A DNA stretch of 64,000 bases from Verrucomicrobiia bacterium (GCA_035629175.1 DASPIL010000091.1:112875-176874), one strand, 5' to 3'; shown: positions 43,801 to 54,462, counted from the stretch's first letter. Notes: a model not told the origin generated them from the letters alone. A program made the numbers and translations.

Positions 43801-44412
43801 TGCATCGATCACGGCTGTCTTTCGCGGCGGCTGGCCTGCTTCAGCAATGCCCTGTTCGCCAGGATTCAGTTCCACGGCGCCGAGCCCGTTTGTCATGGTC
43901 GCCAAGCCCGCGAAAACTGTCAGGGTTGTTCGTCCACTCCCTTCATCCACCTTCAGAACGAACTCAGTTCCTCTCGTTGCGGCGGTCGCCGTCGGGGTGA
44001 CGAATCTGTGCCTGCCCGGGCGATCCCGATTCAACAGGCGCATCAGCCCGCGGCTGAGGCTGAACTCTGCATCGACTTCGGGAGACGGAAGCGGTTGGAT
44101 TTCAAACTCACTGTGCCAGCCAATCCGAAGGACGCTGAGATCTGACAGGCGAATGGATGTTCGGCTGTCGGCACCGGTGCGGCCGCGGTCCCGCACGTTG
44201 AGCCGTTGTCGTGGGTAAGCGGCGCTCCAGGCGTTTGAACGATGACGCTGGATCCACACGTTGGTTCCTTCGACGGTAAGAACAATGGGCGGCTCAACAG
44301 CCCGGGATGATTGAGACGAGGTTTGCGCGCGCAGCGAACCCGGCATGAGCGCCACCATCATCAGCAAGATGCCAAACGAGGGCACCGCGTTCGCTGCACG
44401 TGGCGATTTCAT
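40870..44412 (-). CDS. FecR-TPR-outer-membrane beta-barrel fusion protein
   Basis: A 1180-residue exported protein (signal peptide about 12-30). Residues about 40-190 form a FecR-like domain (RLNVRDRGRTGADSRTSIRLSD, TPTATAATRGTEFVLKV, NPGEQGIA). Residues about 230-590 are helical TPR-type repeats (for example FGWARVAELEFSFGRIKPALAALDKSL, NAQAVALRGFMLSAQNNLREAQSWFERAIELDG). Residues about 610-1180 look like a TonB-receptor-type beta-barrel (YLRLSYSENEYGDVN, RSVYLYDHWQLVPSLLFAGGITYD, ELRLGLLNLTDEDYR) that ends in a terminal Phe, as outer-membrane barrels do. No plug domain or TonB box is seen. The placement before the CHASE2 kinase suggests a surface sensor. The ATG at 44412 lies 19 bases after the Ig protein stop. 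Confidence 0.88.
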   Translation of the reverse strand: MKSPRAANAVPSFGILLMMVALMPGSLRAQTSSQSSRAVEPPIVLTVEGTNVWIQRHRSNAWSAAYPRQRLNVRDRGRTGADSRTSIRLSDLSVLRIGWHSEFEIQPLPSPEVDAEFSLSRGLMRLLNRDRPGRHRFVTPTATAATRGTEFVLKVDEGSGRTTLTVFAGLATMTNGLGAVELNPGEQGIAEAGQPPRKTAVIDATAIVQWCLYYPGVLDLDDLSLTANETAALAASLSDYRSGDVLRALSSYPPNRTPTSDSERIFLAALLLAAGQVERSETILATLEQNAFESWSQRLAPALKVVINAVSGRPTGSAARSSTTATELLAESYAHQARFELEPALEAARRSVRQSPQFAFGWARVAELEFSFGRIKPALAALDKSLAPAPRNAQAVALRGFMLSAQNNLREAQSWFERAIELDGGLGNAWLGKGLCQIRRGRREEGRFDLQVAAAMEPQRSLLRSYLGKAFNDTADYARAGKEFSIGKNLDDMDPTAWLYSALLMHDLNRVNESVCNLERSQELNDNRRVFRSRLLLDQDRAVRGANLARVYRDAGMTEVSVREAGRAVNADYANYSAHRFLADSYNELRDINQINLRYETAWFTEYLLANLLAPVGAGPLSQSVSQHEYSKLFQRDGFGITSATEYLSHGEWVQNTAQFGTFGDSSYAAEFFYHSDAGHRPNNDLEQLAAVVNLKQQLTPQDSVYLRLSYSENEYGDVNHYYRDSDANPGLRFTDDYAPSVLAGYHREWSPGHHTLLLAGRMEETLEVRNPTQSTLLLDRGFTGVIGAVTPLLYEQHYRSKFELYTAELQQIAQVGDHSFVFGGRFQSGDFKTRNAQFNGRLFNGLPFDVPITNQVAPSMERRSVYLYDHWQLVPSLLFAGGITYDWLSYPGNYRYAPLIEKERESEHLLPKAGLIWTPTATTTFRGAWLRSVGGVSIDQSVRLEPSQIAGFNQVFRSVVPESVAGANSAPEFETWGASIEQKIGRRTFVGVFGELASSAVERTIGVVSLSTFTGLIPASTREKLDFEERSLGITFNQLIGDEWSVGARYRVSQAELNRAFPEIPTSAITAGGLETRQDLEAVIYQAELFALFHHASGFFAGASATWTGQHNRGYSPGRPGDTFWQFNVEAGYRFPRRRAELRLGLLNLTDEDYRLNPLNLTQDLPRERTIAVSVVLNF

Positions 44413-44431
44413 GGTGGCAGTGCGACGCAGT

Positions 44432-46654
44432 TCAGGGCCCCGTTGGAGGCCATGGGAGAGCGCCAAAGAAACGGATTGGATCTGCCAGCAGGTTGCCGTT
44501 GGTGAACAGGAATGTTCCCCCTGTTTGCTGGTTCGTCACGAGCGGCTGCCACGGAAGGCCAGGGCTCAAGTTCGTTTTGGTGACAAGCACAAATGGAACT
44601 GCGTTGCTCACGGCAATCAACAGCGCAGGATTCGTGGTTTGGGAGATTAACGATGCGCGCAACACGGGCGGATCCAGCAGATTGATGATCGCAACCGTGT
44701 TGGTCGCCACACCCACGAAGTTGCTCATCACGACTGAATACGTGCCCACCTTCGCCTCGTTGAAACCAGTGATCGCGAGCGCCGGCCCCGTCGCGCCAGT
44801 GATGTCCTGCCCATTGAGGCGCCATCGACATGCAGGCGCGGGAACCCAGTTGGTGGCGGGCATGTTCAACACCATGCCGCCGCCTTCAGGAAGCCAGTGG
44901 TAGCCGGGCGCTTCGGGAATCGCTGGCGCGATGCCCATTGAGGACGTCAGGTCAAGATCACCATTCGACTGATATGCCTCGACCACGATCATGTATTTGG
45001 CCCCGTTCGTCGCCTGGAACAGAATTTTTCCAGGCTGCTCGACGAGCGCGCTGCTCGTGTCGCACGCCAGGGGTGTGGTGTGAATGCTCATTGGATCCAG
45101 GTAGACTGCCAAACGCGTCAGGACATCGCTGCCAGCGGATGTTACGTGGATGGAGCCCGTGTTGGTTGCCTGGAGTCCGCGGTAACGATACTTGCTTGAA
45201 AACGGATTATTACACGGAGTCAGGTGCACCGCGCCGGCGTTGGTCGCGGGTGCATGAAGCGAGTCGGTGCCGCCAATGCCGATCGATATGAAACCCGCGC
45301 CCGGGCGGTTGCCGTTTGCCGAGGGTTGCGAAACACTTTGGAACTTGGGGTGCAAGAGGGCGCCTGAGGTTGTTGCAATCTGCAGTTCCGCCCGCCCGCT
45401 TTCCCGTTCGATCCCGGTGCTGCTCTTTGTGCGAACTGAGTAGAAGCCGACATCATCAGGCCCGGCGTCCATTACACGAAACACGCGGCCAGTTGCGCCG
45501 TTGATCGCCGTGCCTTCAAAAAACCATTGATACGCAATTCCCGGCGGTCCGGCCGCGACCTGGAAGGTTGCGTTGCTGCCGTTGAGCACAGCTTGCGACA
45601 TTGGCGGGGACAGGAACATTGGAACGACATCTGTGGTGGAAAGGATTCCCCAGGTGAGCGTGAATGGCCCGCCCACTCCCGCCACGTCAAAGCCATCCAA
45701 CATGATCTGATAACTCGTTCCCTTTTTTCCGTTAAACTCCAGCCGGCTCGTCTTGAATCCACCTGCATCATCATCGAATGCAACGAGATTGAGGGTTGAC
45801 AGCGAACTGCCGGTAAACACGCCGAGCAGCGTGTCGAACCCGCTGCCGCGCGCAGTGATGGTTGCAATGCCATCCGTCGGGCAGAGCCATTCGAACCAGA
45901 CCGTCCGGCCCCCGCCAGTGAAGACAGGCTCTCCCTTGACGCTGGTTGCGTTCGCGCTGTTCCCCTGCAGGATTCCCTGCATTCCTTGAAGGTGCGGTCG
46001 TGATTCGAAGGCGTCCGCAGGTGCGGGATCGGTAGCGTCCTTGACGACGAGCAATGCGGGCGCTGGCATGATCGCCTGCTCGGGGTTCACAACCATGACG
46101 CTGAACGCTCCACCGTCCTGTGCATTCAGGTTCGTGAAATCCAATGCAGAATTGGTTTCGTTTGCGAGCGGAACTCCGTTCAACTGCCATTGATAAAAGA
46201 TGGGTGGATTCCCGGCTGCGACCACTTCCAATCTCACGTCTTCTCCCGGCAGCGCGTTGATATTTTCCGGGGTTTCGACGAGCGTCAACGGCCCGAAGAG
46301 GTTGAGGACTGCACTGCTGCTGACGATTCCGCGCGGAGCGGCGTCATTGGCAATCATCACGGCGTATTGGCCTGCATTGGATACCTGCACGTTCGTGAGC
46401 GTCAAGGCGGGGCCCGCCTGGCTCCAAGGCACGAGAACGTTTCCATTGCGAAGCCATTGAAAGCTGAAGGGAGGCGTTCCAGTCACGACGACGCTGAACG
46501 TTACGGTGTTGCCGGGAAACACGGTTTGACTGCCGGGTTGCTGGAGGATCGACGGCGGTTCCTGCGCTCCTGCCAGGGGCAAGTCCGCGGCCGTGAATAT
46601 CCAGGCGACAAGCAAAGTCCATGGAAAAAGAGATCGAGCTGGCAACACTCTCAT
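44432..46654 (-). CDS. Secreted multi-domain Ig-like protein
   Basis: A 740-residue exported protein (signal peptide about 1-30). It has at least four Ig-like domains with QWLRNG/QWQLNG/QWFFEG/RWRLNG tryptophan strands and GxYxVxxxN ends (AGQYAVMIAND, GGAFSVMVVN, VGFYSVRT, VGTYSVVMSN). Between the second and third Ig domains, about residues 215-335, is a domain like the bacterial pre-peptidase C-terminal fold (VWFEWLCPTDGIATITARGSG, FDTLLGVFTG). The C-terminal 60 residues weakly resemble the FFRL-type module of other proteins in the window. It heads the putative operon with the FecR-TPR-barrel protein and is probably a binding or adhesive surface protein. Confidence 0.88.
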   Translation of the reverse strand: MRVLPARSLFPWTLLVAWIFTAADLPLAGAQEPPSILQQPGSQTVFPGNTVTFSVVVTGTPPFSFQWLRNGNVLVPWSQAGPALTLTNVQVSNAGQYAVMIANDAAPRGIVSSSAVLNLFGPLTLVETPENINALPGEDVRLEVVAAGNPPIFYQWQLNGVPLANETNSALDFTNLNAQDGGAFSVMVVNPEQAIMPAPALLVVKDATDPAPADAFESRPHLQGMQGILQGNSANATSVKGEPVFTGGGRTVWFEWLCPTDGIATITARGSGFDTLLGVFTGSSLSTLNLVAFDDDAGGFKTSRLEFNGKKGTSYQIMLDGFDVAGVGGPFTLTWGILSTTDVVPMFLSPPMSQAVLNGSNATFQVAAGPPGIAYQWFFEGTAINGATGRVFRVMDAGPDDVGFYSVRTKSSTGIERESGRAELQIATTSGALLHPKFQSVSQPSANGNRPGAGFISIGIGGTDSLHAPATNAGAVHLTPCNNPFSSKYRYRGLQATNTGSIHVTSAGSDVLTRLAVYLDPMSIHTTPLACDTSSALVEQPGKILFQATNGAKYMIVVEAYQSNGDLDLTSSMGIAPAIPEAPGYHWLPEGGGMVLNMPATNWVPAPACRWRLNGQDITGATGPALAITGFNEAKVGTYSVVMSNFVGVATNTVAIINLLDPPVLRASLISQTTNPALLIAVSNAVPFVLVTKTNLSPGLPWQPLVTNQQTGGTFLFTNGNLLADPIRFFGALPWPPTGP

Positions 46655-46745
46655 GCGCTTTTCACTCCATCAGTTGGTGTGCTTGCATGGATAACCTGTT
46701 TTCCTTCTGAGACAAAGCGGCATTTATCGTTGTTCGTTTCCAGCC

Positions 46746-46778
46746 ATTACAGAAGCAATCGCCACCTCGCTATTACAG
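46746..46778 (-). promoter_or_regulatory. Two CTGTAAT motifs, 26 bases apart, upstream of the Ig protein gene
   Basis: On the minus strand CTGTAAT occurs at 46778-46772 (preceded by CGGAAAC) and again at 46752-46746. They lie about 90-125 bases before the Ig protein start. The same core precedes other secreted-protein genes of the cluster. Confidence 0.45.
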
Positions 46779-46899
46779 GTTTCCGTTTGGAGGGTCTGAA
46801 CGGCGAAGCTTGACCTTGAACGAAATGCCCGGATGCCTTACAAAGCAGGGCATTACCCGATGACATCGCGCTGACGGAGTCATCACAGCTTTAGATTTT

Positions 46900-47535
46900 A
46901 TGGCATTACGATTAGGCGACATGGCTCCGAATTTCACCGCGGTGACGACGGAGGGAGAAATCGATTTCCACAATTGGCTCGGCGATTCATGGGGCGTTCT
47001 TTTTTCCCATCCTGCCGATTACACCCCGGTCTGCACGACCGAACTGGGAGCCGTCGCAAAGATCAAAGCCGAATTCGAGAAGCGCAATGTGAAGGTTCTT
47101 GCAATCAGCGTTGATCCGCTTGATTCCCATCACGGCTGGATCAGGGACATCAACGAAACGCAGGCGTGCGCAATGAACTTTCCCATCATCGCGGATCCCG
47201 AACGCAAGGTGGCGGCGGCCTATGACATGATCCACCCCAACGCGGACGACAGGGCGACCGTGCGGTCGGTTTTCGTGATTGGCCCGGACAAGAAGATCAA
47301 GCTGACCATCACCTACCCGGCAAGCACGGGCCGCAACTTTATGGAAATCCTGCGCGTAATTGATTCGCTGCAACTTACGGCCAAGCATCGCGTCGCGACG
47401 CCTGCCAATTGGGAAGATGGGCAGGACTGCATCGTGACACCGGCGGTATCCGACGACGAAGCGGCGAAGCTGTTCCCGAAGGGCGTGCGCAAGGTGAAAC
47501 CTTATTTGCGCTACACGCCGCAGCCGAATCGCTGA
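46900..47535 (+). CDS. 1-Cys peroxiredoxin (Prx6 type)
   Basis: A 211-residue peroxiredoxin. The peroxidatic motif reads FSHPADYTPVCTTELG, with the catalytic Cys in PVCTTE, and the protein continues KVLAISVDPLDSHHGWIRDI and a long C-terminal arm (GQDCIVTPAVSDDEAAKLFPKGVRKVKPYLRYTP), all typical of the Prx6/1-Cys group. It reduces peroxides in the cytosol. A second cysteine in the C-terminal arm (GQDC) is usual for bacterial members. The upstream 245 bases separate it from the divergent Ig protein gene. Confidence 0.95.
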   Translation: MALRLGDMAPNFTAVTTEGEIDFHNWLGDSWGVLFSHPADYTPVCTTELGAVAKIKAEFEKRNVKVLAISVDPLDSHHGWIRDINETQACAMNFPIIADPERKVAAAYDMIHPNADDRATVRSVFVIGPDKKIKLTITYPASTGRNFMEILRVIDSLQLTAKHRVATPANWEDGQDCIVTPAVSDDEAAKLFPKGVRKVKPYLRYTPQPNR

Positions 47536-47584
47536 TTCGCCGCAGCCGGCCACTGCTGCAGCGCTTGTTCGAGCGCCGCTTGGT

Positions 47585-49150
<1,566 letters not shown>

Positions 49151-49289
49151 GTGCAAGATTGCCGCGTGGGTCCGGAACTTGGCAAGCGGGATTTGGCACG
49201 CAACGCCGGCGCAGGGGTGAGGAAGAAAGCAACAACGGTTTCAACATGCGCTGCGCCTGCCAACGCTGCAGCCGTTGCCGTTACTTTTC

Positions 49290-49305
49290 ATTACAGATTC
49301 CGGCG
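49290..49305 (-). promoter_or_regulatory. CGGAATCTGTAAT motif between guaB and the GH95 gene
   Basis: On the minus strand the sequence reads CTCGCCGGAATCTGTAAT, close to the copy at 37823-37839. It lies 140 bases ahead of guaB and, in the opposite orientation, about 100 bases ahead of the GH95 gene, so its target is ambiguous. Confidence 0.35.
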
Positions 49306-49396
49306 AGGTTCGCCGTCAATTGCCGTTGAACCGCGCCGTGCTTCGCGATTAACTGCCCGGGCGCTGCAGTACCTGCGACGCATTCAGGAACTGCTT

Positions 49397-51712
49397 ATGA
49401 ACCCATTCAGCCTCCTTCCAATTCTGTTCTGCGCGGTTTCAATCGCGGCCGCGGCGCCTGCAGCAGATGCGCTCACGCTTTGGTACGATAAACCTGCAGG
49501 GGAATGGAATGAGGCGCTTCCCGTCGGAAACGGGCGGCTGGGGGCGATGGTGTTTGGCGGAATCGAGCGCGAACGCATTCAGCTGAATGAGCAAACCATC
49601 TGGGCGGGACCGCCGGTGCCGGAACCGCGAACTAATCGCGCCGCACTGCTCGCGCAGTCGCGGCAATTGCTGTTCGATCGAAAGTTCAGCGAAGCACAGG
49701 AACTCGTGCATCGGCAGATCATGTCCTCACCCGTTGAACCACGCAGTTACCAGCCGCTGGGGGACTTGACACTCGACTTCGGCAAGGCCAGCGAACCAGC
49801 ACGCTACCGGCGTTCGTTAAATCTCGATGATGCCATCGCAACCACCGTGTACGAACAGGGCGGCGTGGAGTTCCGCCGTGAAGTCTTCGCAAGCCGCATC
49901 GACGATGTGATTCTCGTAAGGCTCACTGCCAGCAGGCCGAAGCAGATTTCCTTTCGCGTATCGCTGTCGCGACCCGGTGTGACAGTGGTCGCGCAGCAAA
50001 ACATGCTCGTCATGCGCGGACAGGCGGCACACGGCCTCGAGCACAAAGGCGTGCGCTTTGAAGCGCGGCTTCGGGTTCTCAATGAAGGGGGCGCGAATTA
50101 CGCCTCGTCCAATCAGTTGGAGATTGTGGACGCCGACGCAGTCACGCTCATCCTTGCGGCGGCGACGGATTACAATCGCGACGAGCCGCTGCAGCCGCTG
50201 AGGCGCGATCTGGGTGATGATTGTGACGCGGCGTTGAACAAGGTGGATCGTCGCTACGCCAACGCGCGTGCGAGGAACGTCGCGGCGCATCGGGAGATCT
50301 TCCGCCGCGTGCATCTGGCTCTCGGAGCAACGCCCGCGAAATCCACTCGCGCGCGACTCGAAGCCGTCAAGGCAGGTTCGGACGATCCCGCGCTGGCAGC
50401 GCTGTATTTTCAGTATGGCCGTTATCTGTTGATGGGATGTTCGCGTCCTGGCGGCCTGCCCGCGAACCTGCAGGGGCTCTGGAACGAACACATGCGCGCC
50501 CCCTGGAACAGCGATTACCACATCAATGTGAACCTGCAGATGAACTACTGGCACGCTGAAGTCGCAAACCTCAGTGAATGTCATCAACCCTTCTTCGATT
50601 TCATTGATGGACTGGTTCCGTCGGGCCGGCGCGTGGCGGAGGCTCTCGGTTGCGGCGGATTTGCCGCATGCCTGACGAGCGATCCATGGCGATGGAATGC
50701 GCTCTACGGAAGTCCACAGTGGGGCATGTGGGTGATGGGCGGAGGATGGTGTTCCCAACATTTCATGGAGCACTACCGGTTCACGGGCAACCGCGCGTTT
50801 CTCCGGGATCGCGCGTATCCCATCCTACGCGAGGCTTCATTGTTCTACCTCGACTGGCTTGTGCCGGATCCAAAAACAGGGAAGCTCGTTTCCGGCCCGA
50901 GCACATCACCCGAAAACGTGTTTGTTGCGCCGGATGGCAAACGCGTGAACCTGACGATGGGCTGCGCCATGGACCAGGAAATCATCTGGGACGTTTTCAG
51001 CAACACACTGGAAGCAGCGCGTGAACTGGGGATTCGTGATGACTTTACTGTCCGCGTTGAAAAGGCGCTGTCGCAACTCGCGCTGCCCACGATCGGATCC
51101 GACGGCCGGCTGATGGAGTGGGCGGAGGAATTTGAAGAGGCCGAGCCGGGTCATCGCCATATTTCGCACCTGTTCGCGCTGCACCCCGGCCGCCAGTTCA
51201 ACCTGGATAATGCGCCTGACATGGTCGCCGCCGCGCGCAAGAGCATCGATCATCGGCTTTCAAAAGGAGGCGGCCACACGGGCTGGAGCCGTGCCTGGAT
51301 CATCAACTTCTGGGCCCGCTTCCGCGATGCGGAAAAGGCGCATGAAAACCTTGTGGCACTCTTCCAGAAATCGACCCTCCCAAACCTGTTCGACACACAT
51401 CCGCCGTTCCAGATGGACGGCAATTTTGGGGGCGCGGCGGGAATTGCCGAGATGCTGATCCAAAGTCATGACGGCGCGATTACGCTGTTGCCCGCTTTGC
51501 CTCATGCGTGGGCCTCGGGTTCCGTTAAAGGACTGCGCGCTCGCGGCGGATTTGAAATCGACATCGCCTGGCACGAGGGGCGCCTCACGCACGCGCGCGT
51601 CCGTTCGCTGCTCGGCAATCAAGCAACCCTGCGTTACGGACAACGAACGGCGGCAGTTGAAATTTCGAAGGGCAAAGCGATCGAATTGGATGCTGAACTG
51701 AGCCAGCGTTGA
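49397..51712 (+). CDS. Secreted GH95-family alpha-L-fucosidase (or alpha-L-galactosidase)
   Basis: A 771-residue exported glycosidase (signal peptide about 1-24). The N-terminal beta-sandwich begins [30 protein letters not shown]. The (alpha/alpha)6 catalytic part has [29 protein letters not shown], with the paired Asn (about N377, N379) that bind the nucleophilic water region in GH95, DQEIIWD (about E528 as likely acid) and FQMDGNFGG (about D674). GH95 enzymes cleave alpha-1,2-linked fucose by inversion. The ATG at 49397 is chosen for the signal peptide and an AGGA nearby; the open frame extending far upstream runs antisense to guaB and is not real. It converges on the LuxR-type regulator gene. 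Confidence 0.95.
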   Translation: MNPFSLLPILFCAVSIAAAAPAADALTLWYDKPAGEWNEALPVGNGRLGAMVFGGIERERIQLNEQTIWAGPPVPEPRTNRAALLAQSRQLLFDRKFSEAQELVHRQIMSSPVEPRSYQPLGDLTLDFGKASEPARYRRSLNLDDAIATTVYEQGGVEFRREVFASRIDDVILVRLTASRPKQISFRVSLSRPGVTVVAQQNMLVMRGQAAHGLEHKGVRFEARLRVLNEGGANYASSNQLEIVDADAVTLILAAATDYNRDEPLQPLRRDLGDDCDAALNKVDRRYANARARNVAAHREIFRRVHLALGATPAKSTRARLEAVKAGSDDPALAALYFQYGRYLLMGCSRPGGLPANLQGLWNEHMRAPWNSDYHINVNLQMNYWHAEVANLSECHQPFFDFIDGLVPSGRRVAEALGCGGFAACLTSDPWRWNALYGSPQWGMWVMGGGWCSQHFMEHYRFTGNRAFLRDRAYPILREASLFYLDWLVPDPKTGKLVSGPSTSPENVFVAPDGKRVNLTMGCAMDQEIIWDVFSNTLEAARELGIRDDFTVRVEKALSQLALPTIGSDGRLMEWAEEFEEAEPGHRHISHLFALHPGRQFNLDNAPDMVAAARKSIDHRLSKGGGHTGWSRAWIINFWARFRDAEKAHENLVALFQKSTLPNLFDTHPPFQMDGNFGGAAGIAEMLIQSHDGAITLLPALPHAWASGSVKGLRARGGFEIDIAWHEGRLTHARVRSLLGNQATLRYGQRTAAVEISKGKAIELDAELSQR

Positions 51713-51727
51713 GCTGGAGGTGACGGG

Positions 51728-52354
51728 CTATTTGGCTGGCCGGAATTTCAGGGCGGCTTCGGTTCGGGAATGGACGTGGAGCTTGTGATAGATGTGCTTC
51801 AGGTGCCATCGCACAGCAGCAAGGGTAACGCTGAGGCGCTCGGCAATCTCCTTGTTGGACAAGCCATGGACCACAAGTTCCAGGACTTCGCGCTCGCGCG
51901 TGGTCAGCCGGTCCACCTCTTCTGTTATCGTCGTCTGTTCCCGGAAATAGCCGATCACCTTGCGGGCGATTTCACCGCTCATCGCTCCGCCGCCCTGCTG
52001 CACTTCGCGCATGGCATTCAGAACGTCCTCGGGCATTGATCTTTTCAAGAGGTAGCCGGAAGCGCCGGCACGCAGCGCGCTGAAAATGCGATCGGGATCT
52101 TCATACACGGTGACCATGATCGCTTTCACCGCAGGCAGGAGTTCCTTGAGCCTCGCCACGCAATCGACTCCCGACATGTTCGGCAATTGAATGTCCATGA
52201 GCACGAGCTCGGGTGCGTGCTTCGGCAGGACGCGCAGCGCCTCCTCCGCGGTGGAACAGGTGCAGACGCAGCGGAATTCGCTTGAAAGATTGACGATCGT
52301 TTCGAGTCCCTCGCGGGTGGTTCGATTATCTTCAACAATGGCAACTTTGGTCAT
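51728..52354 (-). CDS. NarL/LuxR-family response regulator
   Basis: A 208-residue regulator. The receiver (1-120) has VAIVEDNRTTREG, the phosphoacceptor Asp in LVLMDIQLPNMSG, the Thr/Val switch in IMVTVYEDPD and the lysine in GYLLKRSMP. The C-terminal LuxR helix-turn-helix reads LTTREREVLELVVHGLSNKEIAERL. The start overlaps the stop of the histidine kinase gene by 4 bases (ATGA), so the two are translated together. Its location between GH95 and GH16 genes suggests it regulates glycan degradation, but no site is identified. Confidence 0.94.
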   Translation of the reverse strand: MTKVAIVEDNRTTREGLETIVNLSSEFRCVCTCSTAEEALRVLPKHAPELVLMDIQLPNMSGVDCVARLKELLPAVKAIMVTVYEDPDRIFSALRAGASGYLLKRSMPEDVLNAMREVQQGGGAMSGEIARKVIGYFREQTTITEEVDRLTTREREVLELVVHGLSNKEIAERLSVTLAAVRWHLKHIYHKLHVHSRTEAALKFRPAK

Positions 52355-54462
52355 GAGGTCGGGTGTTCCGAAAGCGGCAGCGAAAGTTCCACCGTGGTGC
52401 CTTCCCCAGGAACGCTGCGGACCTGGCATTGCCCCCCGAGCTTTTGCATTCGCTCCGTCATGCTTGCCAGTCCGTCGCTCCCGGGCAATCCCTCAGTTGA
52501 AGCGAATCCGCGGCCGTTGTCTGCCACTGTGATCTGCAATTGGTCCTCTGTTGCTTCCATCGCGATACGCACTTCCGACGCGCCGGAATGGCGGACGGAA
52601 TTGTTCAGCGCTTCCTTGAACGCGAGGAAGACGCCGTGGCGTAATCGGGAATCCAGCGGGGTATTCGGAAACGAATCCGCTACGTGCAGGCGGCAGGCCA
52701 TGCCGGCGAGGTTGAGGAAGCGCTGGGCGAAAAGGGAATAATAGCTCGCGAGTGAAGCGACAGAATCGTATTTGGGATTCACCGCCCACACGATTTCATC
52801 GAGCGTCGCAACGACCGCGCGGGACACCTCGGCAAGCTTGGACAGGTAACGCTCGCGATTTTCAGGAGGAAGCGACGGCGTGCGAATGAGCGATCCCAGA
52901 ATGCTCACTTCCGTGAGTGTTGCGCCGAGTTCATCATGCAGGTCCTGCGCAACCCGGGTCCGTTCCTGTTCGATGAGGCGCTGGCGTTCGGCGCGCTGCC
53001 GTTCAATGATCTGCACTTCCAGTTCCTGCGTTCGGGTCGCCACGCGCCGCCGCAGCACCATGACCCAGGTGAACGCCGCCGCCGCGACGAAGCCCAGCGC
53101 GCCTGCCATCCAAAGCACCTTTTGCAGTGTCCACCACGGTGGCGATTGCAAGACGAGCACATCGGCGCGGGAACGCATTTGAACGCGGAAGGATCGCGCC
53201 CGCCAATGATCGCCGGCGCTCCATTCGCCGGGAACGATGCGGCAGACGCCGGTGACCAGGACTCGGCTGCCGTTCTCAATTGACGAGAACGCATCCTGGC
53301 CCAGAGGTTGATCGAGGTAGGCGTGGAATGTGAATTCCCCGTCCTGCAGGATCAGGTAACGTTCGGTCCCGTGGATTGCGCGGTCGAGCAGCTTCCCTGA
53401 CACCTCAATCAAACGGCAATCATGCTTTCCCTTCAATGCTTCATCGGGAGTCACGCGGGCGGGGGCGGGCGCGGCGCCGTGTGCGGTCTTGCGATAAACC
53501 GCATCCTGCAGCATCGGCGTATACGAGCCCTGCGCAACGAATCCAAGGGCCTCAACGCGATCACCCAGCGCAAGCGGTTCGCGCTCGCGTGTCTGCACCT
53601 CCACGCCCTGATCGCCGTCCTGGAGGAAAATGCGGCGGCCTGTCTCATACAGGATGACGGTGCCCGCAACTTTCACCCGGTGGCCGTATGATTCACGTGG
53701 CGCAAACTGCAGCAGGCTCGACATGGGACGCGGCGTGATCGCAAATGGATCCGCGGGTGCCGGTTGTTCAATGACGAGATCCTCCGGCCGTGGGACCATC
53801 AGCCGAATGGCAAACAATTGCCGCTGGTGATTGAATTGCGTCGAGCAGACGCCTCGCACTCGAATCGTGCTGTCGAGCAAATCGGCATTCCTCTCCACGG
53901 GCAGCTGGCTGGCGAACGCGGTGAGACGCCCGCCGCCCGTCGCGATCTCGATCACGTGATGGGGGAATCCTTCGTAAAGAGTCGCTGAACGAACAATCCC
54001 CGAGATTTCGACAAACTGGCTGTCCTCCTGTCCGCTGGCGAGCTGCTCGTAAGTGACGGGCTTTGGCTTCGGCAATGGCGCTTCGCCAACAACAGTGATT
54101 TTTTCCGGAACAACGATGGGTGCGTATTCTCCGGGACTCGTGACGCCTTCGACCTCGACCAACTGGCCTGGCGAGACTTCCAGCGGAAGACCTGCGTCGA
54201 ACAGGTAAATGCCAGCGGTGTCGTCCTGAACGAAGCGTGAATAGAGCCGGGAGTCGGAGAACGTCACCACTGCACGGAGGTGAACCCTGCGTTTTTGCTG
54301 CGCCTCCTCAACGGAGAGGCTGCGGATTGCCGCTGCGGAGCGCAAAACGCCTTCGGCCGCAATCGCCTCGTTGAGCGACGATGCGCAGCAAACGGCGAGC
54401 AAGGCGTTCAGTGGAAAGCGGATTCGCGATTGAGGAGTGGGGAGAGACGGCTTCAAGCGCAT
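52351..54462 (-). CDS. Histidine kinase with OB-fold-like sensor domains (HisKA_3 type)
   Basis: A 703-residue membrane kinase. A signal-like helix (about 16-36) is followed by a periplasmic region of about 400 residues with three or four OB-fold-like units. Each has a VxxxxVVxxxxxxxxFxQD pattern: VHLRAVVTFSDSRLYSRFVQDD, VEISGIVRSATLY, HRVKVAGTVILYETGRRIFLQDG, IEVSGKLLDRAIHGTERYLILQDG. One membrane helix (about 445-470) precedes a HisKA_3 domain with ARVAQDLHDELGATL (His near 505) and a HATPase domain (FKEALNNSVRHSGAS, VADNGRGF). It phosphorylates the LuxR-type regulator that overlaps its stop. The sensor type suggests recognition of an oligosaccharide or similar ligand, but that is inference. 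Confidence 0.93.
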   Translation of the reverse strand: MRLKPSLPTPQSRIRFPLNALLAVCCASSLNEAIAAEGVLRSAAAIRSLSVEEAQQKRRVHLRAVVTFSDSRLYSRFVQDDTAGIYLFDAGLPLEVSPGQLVEVEGVTSPGEYAPIVVPEKITVVGEAPLPKPKPVTYEQLASGQEDSQFVEISGIVRSATLYEGFPHHVIEIATGGGRLTAFASQLPVERNADLLDSTIRVRGVCSTQFNHQRQLFAIRLMVPRPEDLVIEQPAPADPFAITPRPMSSLLQFAPRESYGHRVKVAGTVILYETGRRIFLQDGDQGVEVQTREREPLALGDRVEALGFVAQGSYTPMLQDAVYRKTAHGAAPAPARVTPDEALKGKHDCRLIEVSGKLLDRAIHGTERYLILQDGEFTFHAYLDQPLGQDAFSSIENGSRVLVTGVCRIVPGEWSAGDHWRARSFRVQMRSRADVLVLQSPPWWTLQKVLWMAGALGFVAAAAFTWVMVLRRRVATRTQELEVQIIERQRAERQRLIEQERTRVAQDLHDELGATLTEVSILGSLIRTPSLPPENRERYLSKLAEVSRAVVATLDEIVWAVNPKYDSVASLASYYSLFAQRFLNLAGMACRLHVADSFPNTPLDSRLRHGVFLAFKEALNNSVRHSGASEVRIAMEATEDQLQITVADNGRGFASTEGLPGSDGLASMTERMQKLGGQCQVRSVPGEGTTVELSLPLSEHPTS

